From: Spirometra erinaceieuropaei | Taxonomy: Eukaryota; Platyhelminthes; Cestoda; Diphyllobothriidea; Diphyllobothriidae | Assembly (NCBI GenBank): GCA_902702965.1 | Contig: CACRXP010000699.1 | Coordinates: 91,410-155,409, forward strand | Length of the DNA stretch: 64,000 nucleotides | Direction of reading: 5' to 3' | Notes under the pieces: generated by a model | Told to the model about the DNA's origin: nothing | The model's input: the letters and a program-made list of their open reading frames with translations, nothing else | The model's database searches: none | Program-made: the position numbers and the translations under genes | In this document: one piece after another, positions 20,991 through 33,062 of the stretch | Layout of the letters: every line of letters begins with the position of its first letter | Numbering within the stretch: position 1 is the first letter of the stretch

Positions 20991-23679
20991 ATTATATATA
21001 TATATGCTATCATTATATAAGATCCTATATAAAAGGTCCTAACCAGACCAGTGAGTGACGTACTGGGGATCGGTAACGACGGTGAAAAAGCTGTCTGCGT
21101 CTGGTCTGTTGCACTTTTAGCGAGCTGCCTATGTAATATATATAGATATATATAACTGTAGGGTGTGGTTTCTGCAGGCGGCCTGCTCAAGATGCCGATA
21201 CTTTCGCTCCTAATGCTTTCGCCTACTTAGGTGTGCGTATTGTATCTGCCAGCACCGCCTGGCAACCAAACATGCTGGTGGCTCTGCTGTTTAAATTTTT
21301 GCCACTCGCATTTACATCTCCGCAGACCAAGGCCCTGAGTAAATGACGTCTCCGTGCCTGCCATCAACACTGGCATTCATAGAGATTATTACTAAATTTC
21401 TCCAGACAATAATTTGAATTTTGTGACACACCCCGTGAAGGTTTATCCGAAATTCTGGACTGCGTTTTCGATTAGAAATTATTCCTTAAATGGGGTTGTA
21501 ATAGTGGTTATATTGCAGCATCATCCAACTATGCCTCAGCCATGCAGAGATATCGACTGCCTGCAAAAACCGCACTCAGCAAAAATGGCTAATTAGGTAG
21601 TCGGCACCTTAAATTGACTTTCAATGGCCTCACAAATTAAAATCTGCATTTTTAGATGGAAAATGCATGTTTGAATCGGTTTACTTCTCTCCGCTCGGAA
21701 TGCATGTCGCCTACAAGACAAAGCACTGTTCGGCACCCAGCGTTTCGTCCTCAGATCCTGTTTACCTGCAAAACCATCCTTCCTATGCACACTGGATAAT
21801 GGCTACTCAACTACCTGACGAGAAATACACCTGTCTGGCTATAGTGCGGGGTAGACTTGCGAAGTGCCACGCCTCACTCGCCTTCTCATCTGCATGGACT
21901 GGAGACGAGACAGGGCACGGTGACCTATCTGGTATGTATGATCACCAGACGACTGCTTAACGTTCAGTATTCCACAAAGTACTTGTCGAATAAAATTCTA
22001 GTCCCAGCGTTTGCGTCTACCTCTTCCCAACTGTTTGGCAAGAATCATCTACGCACACAAAGTTGTTTTTCGTAAAATTGAAGTTAATTCGTCAGCGGAT
22101 GCCGGCCCAGATGCGGAAAATTCATTCAGCACGAAAAGTAGATAACGGAGAGTTGAGAAAAGGTGAGATCTGGATCCATATCACATCCACTGCCGCGTAT
22201 ACGGCTACGGAGATTTGAAGATTACTTGTTGTTGCGATCGTTCCGGCGCTCAATATTCTCAGTTCGAATAATCAAGACTCCGAATTGGGAAGTGGAATTA
22301 ATCGCTGCAAAGTAGAAAAACAAGGTAATGAGGAAATGAGACCCATCATCAAATCTATGCGATGACATGTGCGGGGACATCAGTCGAAATTAAAATCCTA
22401 CTCTGTTCTTTTTAGACAAGGATTAGGCAACGGTAAGTTTTGTCACCCCATTTCACAACCAGTAACGACAATCTCGTGTAACATGGGTATGGCCGCAATA
22501 GGAGTTCTTCGGGTTGGGCATCGCCGAGTAGGGGGATCGAAATTCATACAATAAAACTTGGAAAATAGACATATTTCCGCTTAAATTCTCCTTCTACGCC
22601 TGTTTATAACAACGGAAGCGAGAGCGTTAATTGAAAAACAAGCAAAAGGCAAATCAAAATAAATAAATATTAATTGAATAATCTGCCGCCTGAAAATTTC
22701 TGACAACCCAAGGACCAATGAAAAGAACAACCAATAGGAGTGAAGAGCAGCATGTGCCAAATATGGTAACTGAAAATTTACTGCAGGGCGGCGTGATGCA
22801 CATGAATATTAGAGAAGCTATGGAAATACACTCTAATGTACAAGGGAAACACAAAAAACGTAGGTATGGACGCTTGCTCGTATTTTTACAACAAGTCAGC
22901 TGAATACTGTAAAATAAAATTTTAAGGAAAATCAATATTTATGTCTATAGGTTATGTACAAAAATGAAATGCATTTTCGAACAGAATAGGTAATAATGGT
23001 TGTTTATTTCCTTCTAAAATACATAATATTAGCTCCAGATCACATAAAGACGGACAATCGAAGCTTGATTTTCTGACCAAGGCGGAGGAAATAATCGAAG
23101 GCTTTTTCCCAAAAATTAAAGTTAATTCGCCAATGGATGACGGCTTAAATACAGGAAATTCATTCAACACGCAAACTGACTTCCGGAGTGTTGTGCAAAT
23201 ATGAGGTCTGGAACCATATGACAGCCCCTGCTGCATATAAACATGCGCAATGTAGAACGCTGTTTGTTGCTGAGGTCGTTCCGGCGCTCGGTAGTCCCAT
23301 TTCGAATCATCCAGACTCTGGATTAGGAAGTGAAATGAGTCGCCGCACAGTTGGAAAACGGTGTAACGAGGAAGTGAGATCTATTATGAGATCTATGCGA
23401 GGGCATGTGCAGAGGAGATCAGTCGAAATTAAAATTACACCTCGTCCATTTTAGACACGAGTTCTATTAGCATTCTTGCCATTTTCATAAACTCAAGTCC
23501 TCAAGTGCTGCATCGTAACACAGAGAAAACATTGTTCCCCTCAATCCAGCTAGAAATCAAACTAAAAGTATTTATGAATGAACAGAGGGGGGGGCATAGT
23601 GCACAGATTCTGCATCCTTAAATTGACCTTCGGATTAGCCGGCTAACGTGCGACCTCCGTCGACTGCGTCGGAACGCCT

Positions 23680-23765
23680 CGAATCAGCTTGAGGTCAGTC
23701 AGGAATCTAAACATCGTGTAGTTAAAACTGCCGCTCAACCTCTTGTTTTCTCCACTAATGTAGGG
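23680..23765. repeat. Direct repeat flanking Penelope fragment 2 (left)
   Basis: The segment CGGAACGCCTCGAATCAGC to CCACTAATGTAG recurs at 25388-25480 with small differences and a TCAGTCTAA insertion. In units A and C it occurs once. The two copies bracket the Penelope fragment. Confidence 0.6.
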
Positions 23766-24657
23766 CAAGGCGGAGGAAATGACTGAAGCTATACACCCGA
23801 AGAATGTGGTAAGATAGTCCCAGACAAAGGCTCTGCAATCTAACGTCGCAAAATGTCAATATTTTAGGACCCCTGGTGTCGGGTCAATATCGCATGCAGT
23901 TTGGCCTACACGGCGTGGGTTTGACGCCAGCGTGGTAATTTTTTCTGTCGTATATTGAAAAAGTATATCCGGTCCTCCTTCTTGAACTCGATTTGACGAC
24001 CATTCGTAAGTTAATTTTGGTACGTAAACTCAACGGAATTTTACTGCCATATTAAAAGTTAAGAGAGGGACTACATACAAGTATACTTGAAGAATTAAGT
24101 AAGTCATGTCATAGGCGTTTGACAGCAGACATGGTTTGGAGATTTCGTGAAAGCTGAGTGGTTGTGCTTCAACTGAGACAAAGTAAACGCGCTGCATGGT
24201 GGGTATCGACATGACACAAGAATGCATAGACACCCTTTGGAAAGAAACGAGTTACGGAAGGTGGGAGCGAAAGCCGAGGGCTGATTCATGTCAGATAATG
24301 TATCACTAAAGAAAGATCATACTGGAAGGACTCGGTTCACGTGGTTACATTAGTGTGCTGGACAAAATTCAAAGGGCAACTTCCTGCAGCTGTGCGTTGA
24401 TAGACTAGGCAACGCGCGCTAAAAAATAGAGTACCTAGTATTACATATTTCAGAAGAGGCAGTGGCGAGCGAACGTTCCTTTCGGTAACTTCTCATCAGG
24501 CCAATACAGTTACATAGGACGGGGTACAGTGAGTGAAAAAAATCGATAAAAGTTAGTTTTTAATATACAGGCTTGGCAAGAGCGGAAGAGCGCAGAAAGT
24601 TGTATGTAATTAGCCAAACTTTGACCACGGTAAGCGCGGAGCCTGAACGAGATTCTT

Positions 24658-25390
24658 CTAGGCGCATAGGGTCGGTTTTCGTAACCTGATGGCGGCCGCT
24701 TCTGCTGTTGCTAACAAGCGCTGGCCCAGTAGCTTAGGGTAGCTCAAGGGGACCTTGTAAATCCCACGAAATGCTTTAGCGGGGTCCACACGATGCCCTG
24801 AATCCACTGCATGCGCAAGGATGGCGCTGTCTATTCTCCTAGTTTCACCCTTTGCCGGCCATGTGGGAAGGTGCTCTCTTATTCTTTTGGAAAGGCGCTG
24901 ACTCGTACGACCGATATAACCTGCTCCACAGGAGCAAGTGAATGAGTAGATGCACATTGAGGCGGTCTGAGCTGGCAGCCTATCCTTGCCTTCTCCGCGT
25001 AAAATAGGGTTAGTAGAGAATGATATGCGAACCCTTGCTGCTGGGAAGTTTCCCGAGACAGCTTGGTTGAGGCGTCTTCTTAGGAGTTCACTTGCAGCGT
25101 CTCCTTGGAAGGGGACTTTGAGGAACAGCGTTTTCTTTTCGGCGGTTAGTGTGGTGGGTTTTGCGGGTCGTTCGGCAAGGTTCTTTGCAATGAACCTGTC
25201 AGGGTATCCATTATCGCAAAGCAAGTCCTGGATTTTTCTAAGTTCCTCCTCGATACTATCTGTTGAACAAATTCTTCTAGCCCTTTGTGCCAAACACCTG
25301 ATAAGATTCCGTTTTTGTTGGAGAGGTACGAAACTAGCGAAGTTCGTGTATTGTCTAGACCAGGTTTTCTTCCGATAGACGCTCCTTCGG
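24658..25390 (-). pseudogene. Penelope-like element fragment 2 (RT end plus GIY-YIG domain)
   Basis: The minus-strand frame 25293-24658 is open for 211 codons and continues upstream in frame, with the RT-terminal words YRKKTWSRQYTNFASFVPL, to about 25385. It shows ARRICSTDSIEEELRKIQDL and NGYPDRFIAKNL (RT thumb/connection region). The GIY-YIG nuclease signature follows: MCIYSFTCSCGAGYIGRTSQ and KRIREHLP. The polymerase core is missing because of 5' truncation. It is only distantly similar to fragments 1 and 3, so two Penelope lineages are present. About 200 bp of probable 3' flank precede 24658. Confidence 0.8.
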
Positions 25391-25480
25391 AACGCTTCTA
25401 ATCAGCTTGAGGTCAGTCAGGTCAGTCTAAACATCGTGTGGTTAAAACTGCCGCTAAACCTCTTGTTTTCGCCACGAATG
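25388..25480. repeat. Direct repeat flanking Penelope fragment 2 (right)
   Basis: Right-hand counterpart of 23680-23765. Unit B sequence resumes after it, colinear with unit A from about 8190. Confidence 0.6.
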
Positions 25481-26509
25481 TAAGACATTGTTGACAAACT
25501 CAAGAGATACGCGTCTCACACGGGAGTGCACTCTGGTGGCAAATGGGCCTACTTTCTGTCCGACAGCGTCTCCAGTAGGCGTCCGTAATGCCAGTCGATA
25601 CCCGCAGACCTCGGGAGCTCATTTCGGAAGAGGTGACAGACGGAAGATGACGGGGAGGGTAAGTATAGTGGAAGCTGGCCTCGAGCATACATGGAGCATG
25701 GAAGCTTTGGATTGTTGGCTCCATTCTGGAGTCTGTTGCCGACTCCGACGCATTGAAAAATGATCACATATGATGCTGTAGCAAAATATATCTGGTCTGA
25801 AATTCGCATTGAATATCTAAACCAATAAACAGGCCATTGAGTAACTCCTATATGCGACCGCAAAATGGATTCGAATGAAGAATAGTCCAAGATCGGTTCA
25901 TACACAGTAGCATATTAGATTTTCGGCGAACACTCGTAACATCCACCTCCGCCTAACACATTAGTCAATAAGTACTACTTAAATGGCGCATATGTCGGGG
26001 CTGACTTATGTGGACGCGTGAACAGTACATGGAAATAGGTACACCTCGCCGCACTAATAATAGTGGACTTGCGCAAAATTTCGGAAGGAGATAAATCTTC
26101 CCTTGTCCTTATTCCGACAAAAAACCTACATAAAACTAAACTTCTGTCCGAATTTTTTTGTGCAAGTTCGCGGCAGACGAGCTCACTAGCTGTGTCAGCA
26201 ACATTGGTCCAACTCGTACACAAAATGTCTGACCGGCTCAGATAGTGCACTGACGCTCCCACACCGTAGGATCGGGGCCGGGTGTGGCGGCACACCTAGG
26301 AGCGGTTCTGGCCGCGGAAACCGCCAATACTCGCCTTTAGGCTTTTTAGTTATGTGTTTACATAGGGCCCATGTAAGAAGGGGGGGGGAGACAGTGCGGC
26401 AGATGCTGTGAAAGTCTACTATAAATTAATTCTCATGCAATCCGACTGTTCGACCGTCGTTTCAGACGATTTCCAACGTTTGCTACACAGCAAGGTGCAG
26501 CAGGCACGG

Positions 26510-26750
26510 TGACTTGAGCGTGAATTGGTTTATAATGTTAGTAGAATTGCGTTGCATCTACCGCACTCTCTTTCTATTCCCCACTCTCCACCTGGACCCG
26601 GTAGCAAGACAGAGTCAAGAAGACCGGGGGGAAGGGCGCAGGTGAATGGCGCGGTCGAACCCGCACCTTGGCGTTCCACTTCATACCCCCTGATCCACAC
26701 AGCAAATGACCAGGTTTTTGACCAACAATAACAACAACAACAACACCAAA
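26510..26750 (-). repeat. LINE 3'-end fragment, antisense (unit B copy)
   Basis: Counterpart of 9230-9490 in unit A, with the CT run reduced. It ends in AACAACAACAACACC. Confidence 0.65.
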
Positions 26751-27060
26751 ACTGGGGTCAGAAAGACGATGATGGCTGGGAAGCCATGCCCAGGGTTGTC
26801 CAGCGGTGGGCTCGCGTGACGGGCGTAGTAGGTCGCTCATTTGTTTGCAGTTGTAGACTACGCCTAGCGTCCAGTTGCTGGTATCGAAGTCTCACATGTG
26901 ACTCCCCGAAGCTACGTTCTGCCTAGCGGCCACACCCTGGTCACCGCCTCGACCGGTTGGCTAAACCAGGTGAGGGTATTCGCGTGTGCATCTCCGCGAA
27001 CGGTTATCTCAACTTCGCTGGCCGGATGGATATTTGCATCGGCATCGTCGATACGAGGCC

Positions 27061-27619
27061 TTCAAAATCTTTCTTCTGCAATACCTCATACCTATCTCGT
27101 CGAGATTTGCAATTATATACCATTTTCTCTTCAGTAGCTGCTCCATACCCGGTGCCTTCCAAAATCTTTCGTTTGCAGTTTATCTTATTTATCTTGTCGA
27201 GATCTACAAGAATATGGCATTTTCTCTTTAATAGCTACTTTTGTTTCGCTGCAATCCGAACTCCTTCCTCTGTACATTTCCTATCTCGTCGTGTCATGCA
27301 ATTATATACCACTTTCTCGGCCGTAGCTGCTATCGAACCTTAGCCCTCCAAAATCTTTCCTTTGCACTTTTTCTCATTAATCACGTAAAGGTATACAATC
27401 CTATGCTATTTTCACCCCAGTATTGACCCGTTGACATTCAAAATCTTTTTGTTTTTTCTCTTTTTACTCTATTGTATTCTAAATTTTATTTTTTTACTTT
27501 TGTACATTCATTGTTATTCGATGTATTTTTATTTTACTTTATTTTATTTTATCGAAAGTTTTTAAATGTACATTTTTTCAATTAATATTCATTATTTTAC
27601 AGTTTAATATTTTTGTAGG
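27061..27619. repeat. AT-rich tandem-repeat insertion specific to unit B
   Basis: Units A (9790-9820) and C read directly from GGCATCGTCGATACRAGGC into GGAGGCCACAATCAAG. In B about 560 bp intervene. Four degenerate copies of a unit of roughly 80-110 bp start near 27060, 27158, 27265 and 27347. Each has a TTCAAAATCTTTC-like start, a TATCTCGTCGAG-like middle and a TTTTCTC...GTAGCTGC end. A T/A-rich stretch follows from 27430. Confidence 0.6.
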
Positions 27620-28102
27620 AAGCCACAAGGCAAGTAAGCGAACGTTGCTCTGCTGCTCTGTTTGCCTGCTCTCTGTTGCTTTTGCTCTTTTCTGTTCTGC
27701 TTTTGTGTCTGTACTTTCTGCAAATTAGATGCCGTCCCGTCGATTGTGTTTGCCCACCGCTCATGTTTCAGCAACTAGTAAACCTAGAGAACGGCAGGAA
27801 AGTTCTGCATCCCGCCTCTATATTCTCTCTTTATCATCCTCTACTTCAGCTTACTGCGATGTCGCAGGCTGTTTCATCGGTCATTCTCTTAAAAAACAAA
27901 GACGTGGCCCGTAGTGGGGTTCGGCAGCCGCCTGACGCAACTGAGCACTGCTCATTCCAGCGAGAGGGAAAGGGTTAGAAAAGGTGCCCTAAACAAATGC
28001 TGGGGAACCACGTCGGCTGCAGGCTGGTTATGGTCGAAGTCGCTCAACTCACAGTCGAAACAACCCACAAAGTAAAACAACAAAAACATGCTCCCATTAC
28101 CC
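27620..28102 (+). promoter_or_regulatory. LINE 5' UTR/promoter-like region
   Basis: Same region as 9830-10220 and the reverse complement of 35440-35940. It runs without a break into the LINE endonuclease region. A GGCCCGTAGTGGGGTTCGGCAGCC word lies near 27905. The sequence AACCACAAAGTAAAACAACAAAAACATG directly precedes a CTT array, and the ATG at 28088 begins that array. Confidence 0.55.
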
Positions 28103-28330
28103 TTCTTCTTCTTCTTCTTCTTCTTCTTCTTCTTCTTCTTCTTCTTCTTCTTCTCCTTCTTCGTATTTTTCTTCTTCTTCTTCTTCTTCTTCTTCTTCTT
28201 CTACTTCTACCTCTTCTTCCTATCCGCCTCCTCTTACTCCCCCTTCTTCTTCTTCTTCTTCTTCTTCTTCCTCGTCTTCTTCTTTTTATTATTCATCTAT
28301 TTCTCCTTCTTCTTCACCTTCTTCTCTGAC
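28103..28330. repeat. CTT-rich microsatellite in LINE 5' UTR
   Basis: About 225 bases of TTC/CTT units with CTC and CTA variants. It lies between the 5' region and the LATWNVRSLLD start of the endonuclease. Poly-Leu and poly-Phe frames across it are artefacts. Confidence 0.9.
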
Positions 28331-28359
28331 ACAAACTAGCCAGCCCACTCGTCAGACTG

Positions 28360-29549
28360 GCTGGGAGAGTCCGCTCACACTGGCAACCTGGAATGTTCGC
28401 TCCCTTTTAGACAATCCGAGGTCCAACCGACCGGTACGGAGGACGGCGCTAGTGGCACGAAAACTGGCGCGCTACAAGGTGGACATCGCCTCACTCAGCG
28501 TGACTCGATTCTCCGAACAAAGCCAACTGGAGGAGGTGGGTGCCAGCTAGACATTCTTCTGGAGCGGTCGACCCAAGGCAGAGCGACGAGACGCGGGCGT
28601 CGCCTTTGCCATCCGGACCGACATCGTAGGACGACTGCCCAGTCTGCCGCAGGGCATCGACGATCGCCTGATGAGCCTCCGTCTGCCTCTACGGGGTGGC
28701 GACTAATTCGCCACCATCATCAGCGCCTACACTCCGCCGATGAGCAGCCCCGACGCCGCCGCAAGAGACAAATTCTACGAGGACCTGCACGCCGTCCTGG
28801 CGACTGTGTCGAAGGCGGACAAGTTGATTGTCCTTGGTGACTTCAACGCCCGCGTCGGCACAGACCATGCTGCCTGGAGAGGAGTGCTGGGTCCCCACGG
28901 TCTCCGCGGCTCAAACGACAATGGTCTGCTGCTGCTTCGCACCTGCGCAGAACACGGCCTAATCCTGACGAACACGTACTTCTGTCTGCCGGAGCGAGAG
29001 AAGGCCACCTGGAGGCACCCTCGGTCGCGCCAGTGGCACCTGCTGGACTATGTCCTCGTCCGGAGGCGAGATCAGCGAGACGTGCTGGTGACGAAAGCGA
29101 TCGCGGGTGCTGACGGGTGGACCGACCATCGCCTCGTCATCTCGAAGATGCGTATTCGCCTACAGCCTCGCAGGAGACCACAAGGTAAGCGACCCCCAGG
29201 TAAGCTGAATGTTGCCTTATTGTCTTTGCCCGCTCACCATCTTCATTTCAGCAATGAGCTAACGGAACGGCTAGACAACCTTCCTATCGCTGCCGTCGCC
29301 GACGACGCCGCCGCCGCCGCTGCCGAGAACGCCTCCGTGGAGAACCGCTGGTGTCAACTGCGAGACACGGTCCAGGCGACGGCACTCGCCGTCCTCGGTC
29401 GCGCTCCCCGCCAACACCGGGACTGGTTCGACGACAATGACGTCGCCGCCATCAGCAATCTGCTTGCTGAGAAGAACCGCCTACACAAAGCCTACGTAGA
29501 TCACCCCAATGAGGACAACAAAGCTGCTTTCGACCGCAGTCGCTGTTAG
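28360..29549 (+). pseudogene. RTE-like LINE, APE-type endonuclease region (copy L1)
   Basis: The reading begins [15 protein letters not shown] near 28375 and shows the AP-endonuclease-like order of motifs: an early stretch up to TRFSEQ (the usual RETR Glu is altered here), [15 protein letters not shown], and [13 protein letters not shown] near the end. Stops at about 28549 and 28703 break the first third. From 28740 the frame is open for 269 codons to a TAG at 29547. The protein would nick DNA to prime reverse transcription of the element. It continues into the RT region after the stop. Similarity is to endonuclease-reverse transcriptases of the RTE group, as judged by motif wording. Confidence 0.8.
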
Positions 29550-29551
29550 CT

Positions 29552-31246
29552 TCAGCAACGACTGCGCGAGATGCAGGACTCCTGGACTGCTCGCAAAGCT
29601 CAGGAGATCCAAGGGTATGCGGAACGCAACGAATGGAGGAATTTCTTCCCAGCGATCAAACCTGTCTACGTTCCCCCGACAAAGGGCACTGCTCCTCTCC
29701 TCAGCGCCAACGGTAGTACTCTCCTGACTGAGAAGACGCAAATCCTACAGCGATGGGCCGAGCATTTCCGAGGCGTCCTCAACCGTCCCTCCACCATCTT
29801 CGACGCCGCCATCGACCCCCTACCGCAGGTGGAGACCAACGTGGACCTCGACCTCCCGCCATCTCTCCAGGAAACCATCAGGGCCGTGCAGCAGCTCTCC
29901 AGCGGGAAAGCACCCGGATCGGACGCAATCCCTGCTGAGGTCTACAAGTACGGAGGTCCCCAACCGATGGATCACCTGACTGCGCTCTTCCAGGATATGT
30001 GGCGTCAAGGGGAAGTCCCGCAGGATTTCAAAGACGCAACCATCATGCACCTCTACAAGCGAAAAGGGAACCGCCAGCTCTGCGATAATCACCGCGGCAT
30101 CTCCCTGCTGAACATCGCCGGGAAGATCTTCGCTCGCATCCTCCTCAACCACCTCAATAACCATCTGGAACAGGGCCTTCTGCCGGAAAGCCAATGCGGC
30201 ATCCGCCTTCATCGCGGGACCACGGATATGATCTTCGCCGCCCGTCAACTTCAGGAGAAGTGCCAGCAGATGCAAACCCACCTGTACTCTACCTTCGTGG
30301 ACCTGAGGAAAGCCTTCGACACGGTGAATCGTGAAGGACTGTGGAAAATCATGCAGAAGTTCGGCTGTCCGGAGCGATTCACTCAGATGGTGCGTCAGCT
30401 GCACGACGGTATGATGGCACGAGTCACGGACAACGGACCTGTCTCAGAGGCATTCGCAGTGACCAACGGAGTGAAGCAGGGATGCGTTCTGGCGCCTACC
30501 CTCTTCAGTCTTATGTTCTCTGCCATGCTGATGGACGCCTACCGCGACGAACGCCCCGGGATCCGCATCGCCTACGGGACGGACGGTCATCTCCCGAATC
30601 AACGACGGATGCACTTCCAATCGCGCGTATCCATAACCACCGTTCACGAACTTCTCTTCGCCGCCGCCTTCGCCCTGAACACCAACTAGGTAGAGGAGAT
30701 ACATCGGAGCATGGACCTGTTCTCCGCCGCTTTCGAGTACTTCGGACTGGTCAATACCACGCAGAATACGGTGGTGATGCATCAAGCGCCGCCCCACTCA
30801 GCCAAACCCCCAACGCGCCGCAAATCAGCCTGAATGGGACCCAAATGCAAGTGGTGGATAACTTCCCGTACCTGGGCAGTACTCTCTCCTGCAACACTAA
30901 GATCGATGACGAAGTCGCCAACAGGAACTCGAAAGCCAGTCAAGCCTTTGGTCGCCTCCAAAGCACAGTTTGGAATCGTCATTTTCTTCAACTAAGCACG
31001 AAGCTGAAGATGTACAAGGCCGTCATCCTGCCGACGCTACTGTATGGAGCGGAGACTTGGACGGTGTACACGAGGCAGACACGCCGACTGAACCACTTCC
31101 ACCTCAGTTGCCTTCGTCGCATCCTGAGGCTGAACTGGCAGGATCGAATCCCCGACACTGATGTGCTGGAACGGACAGGAATCCTCAGTATCTACACCAG
31201 GCTGAGACAAATGCAGCTGCGCTGGAGCGGCCACCTGGTGCGCATG
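29552..31246 (+). pseudogene. RTE-like LINE reverse transcriptase, truncated and active-site-damaged (copy L1)
   Basis: The open frame 29571-30689 contains [50 protein letters not shown] (first catalytic Asp), and [21 protein letters not shown]. The catalytic FADD box is replaced by FAAAF, followed by a stop at 30689. The remaining thumb region ([42 protein letters not shown]) lies in a shifted frame up to about 31246. There the similarity to the other copies ends at LVRM. The zinc-finger tail is absent. Confidence 0.85.
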
Positions 31247-32162
31247 CGAATGCATGTCACTTTGAGAAGGAGCCACTACCACCCCAGCAGACAGCATTCC
31301 AAACCACCACTTTTGGGGCGTCAGGTTTATTTTAGTAATCAAAATGTGCTGATTTGCCATAAAGATGAATGCTCCAGAGTAGGCTTCATTCCCTTTTCAC
31401 TCCCACGTGCACCGGTTGGCTGTTTGAGTGGGATGTGTGCGTCTCGGTTCCTTCTCCACGCGGCTCCTATACTGCATGTGTGGTCGGATTCTGGGACGAA
31501 GACGGTGATTCGAGCGCCGTGGATCGAATGGCAACCGACTGACGTCCCAACTCAGAGTACGCAGTCTGTCCAGTTGTCTGTGTTGTGTGGAGTGACGGAC
31601 TGGTGGGCTGAGAGCCAGGCTGTCACTGCTCCTTCTCAAGCGATCTGTGACACTCTCATGCATATGAGGAGAGTGTGTGTGCTTTATGAGTAGCGGCTCT
31701 CAGTCGACGACTGTTTGGGCTACGGCCCAGGCTAAATGCAGGACCACGTGCCGCCCTTATAGGTCAAAAGGTCTGAAAGCGTGTACTTTGCCAGCATCAG
31801 CAAACCACGGTCCTGGAAGCCTGGTATACGCTGGCAGGCCCCTGACATCTGGTTCCCTGCCGGCAGATGTACTTGCGCCCCCGGAGGGCATACAAGTGAT
31901 GACATACAATCCACCGCCCCTGCTCTTCCCCTGCTGTAGAGCCCACGCTGGACAATGTCGAAACCGACGACGGAACTGCCATGGTGTATCATGAAACCCA
32001 TTGAAATAGGAATTTTGGTTCCCGGTCAGAAGGCCATCTAGGCGCTATACGGCCAAGTATTCAGTATTGCATATGTGTACCACTGGCTGTCTACTGACAA
32101 TCTAAGAATATTCAGCGGTTATCCTGCTGTATTTGTATATTCACATGATTATCTCCTGCAGG
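31247..32162. other. Unassigned; weak LINE 3' UTR-like words
   Basis: Bases 31560-31640 share GTGTTGTGTGGAGTG and GGACTGGTGGGCTG words with the LINE 3' UTR at 45003-45045. Bases 31735-31900 resemble 47770-47930 in word order (CATGGCCC..., GGCACCTG..., CCTGCCGGCAGAT-like). No gene was recognised. Confidence 0.4.
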
Positions 32163-32975
32163 CAGAGATACGTAGGTAACAATCGGGAGATGGCACCCAA
32201 AAAATCCGTTACCTAGAAATAATACGTTTAACAGTGGACTCAAACGCCTTCAGGCTATATCAGCGGTCGCAGGCCTACTTTCACGCACTACTTGGACTTT
32301 CCCCGACGGCCTAACATGGGCTGGCCGAACGAACATCGCGGGAGGTTACATGGACGATGGTCGCTGTTACCCAACCTTCCCCATCGTTACACACGTACAC
32401 CTGAATATACGGCATACATTCGCATTATGGCAGTTTACTACAAAACGATATCATTTTTAAATAGGATAAGTCTGCACTACAAGGGACAGGAACAGTTCCC
32501 GGGCATCTGTCAAAGACATGGAATTGAGGCCAAACCAAAGACGACACTGTACTTCGTCTATGTGAGCCCACACAGCTCGACCACATACAAGGCCTCCCTC
32601 GTGGAGTTTCCTTTTCAGTCTACTCCAGTATGCCTCAATGGCATTGGTGTGCCGTCCGGTGGTAGGGTCCTTGAATTTCTTTGAGTGGTTAACAGTGAAA
32701 TGTAGATAACCTTCTGAGGGAGGACGATTATACGCCTTCCACTCGTCCGTTACCAATATACTGCCTTTCGTTACCCATTTTGTAATAACGGAACGAGAGC
32801 GGGCCAACTTCGATCATTCATCTGTTCAAATAAGGCTTTCTGTCGGCTGGTATCGTACATCCCGACCAGCCACCACCCATAAAACCCCGATTACCATCTG
32901 TCCCGTAAGACAGGCTGCTTTGGTTAGGCGGATTTTTTTGGGTGCCATCTCCCGATTGTTACCACGTAGGTTTTC
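32163..32975. repeat. Inverted repeat around a Merlin-like remnant
   Basis: The word GTAACAATCGGGAGATGGCACCC occurs at about 32176-32198 on the plus strand and at about 32940-32962 on the minus strand, with about 40 bp of similar context. Whether these are element ends or a duplicated internal piece is unclear. Confidence 0.5.
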
Positions 32976-33062
32976 ACTCGAATACAAGGCGTGTTTGCAG
33001 TTCGAAAACGCATGTCTCATGTAGCAGTTAAGCAGTGCGCCACAACTCCCGACAGAAGGCAT
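32457..33062 (-). pseudogene. Merlin/IS1016-like (ISXO2/IS1595-type DDE) transposase remnant
   Basis: The minus-strand frame 32807-32457 gives the C-terminal half of an ISXO2-like transposase: KGSILVTDEWKAYN with the second catalytic Asp, GYLHFTVNHSKKFKDP, and TGRHTNAIEAYWSRLKRKLH with the conserved HTN.IE and the catalytic Glu. Upstream, 33062-32826 carries a GVLWVVAG stretch. That probably corresponds to the region between the first Asp and second Asp, but frameshifts and a stop separate it. The first catalytic Asp is not identifiable. This is a single decayed copy of a DNA transposon. Confidence 0.75.

Larger units (their letters stand above)
16905..27060 (+). repeat. Long repeat unit B
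   Basis: Colinear with unit A but longer because of insertions: palindrome plus hammerhead-like domain (19133-19441), Penelope and SINE material (19685-21000), about 400 bp near 22800-23200 that includes an internal duplication of the 22078-22300 segment, and a second Penelope-like fragment (23766-25390). It ends next to a tandem-repeat insertion and the 5' region of a LINE. Confidence 0.7.

Noticed and set aside
24471..24520. CUGAUGA...GAAA with palindromic GAACGTTC on the minus strand in the flank of Penelope fragment 2
   Set aside because: The core words are present and a few stem I pairs can be drawn, but stem II pairs only at its first base pair. At best a decayed relative, so not annotated.
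28103..28330. Possible CRISPR-like or designed repeat array
   Set aside because: It is a continuous trinucleotide microsatellite without spacers, in a eukaryotic repeat setting.
32163..32975. Terminal inverted repeats of an intact Merlin element
   Set aside because: The inverted word overlaps sequence that reads as transposase-adjacent coding region, and no matching target duplication was found.
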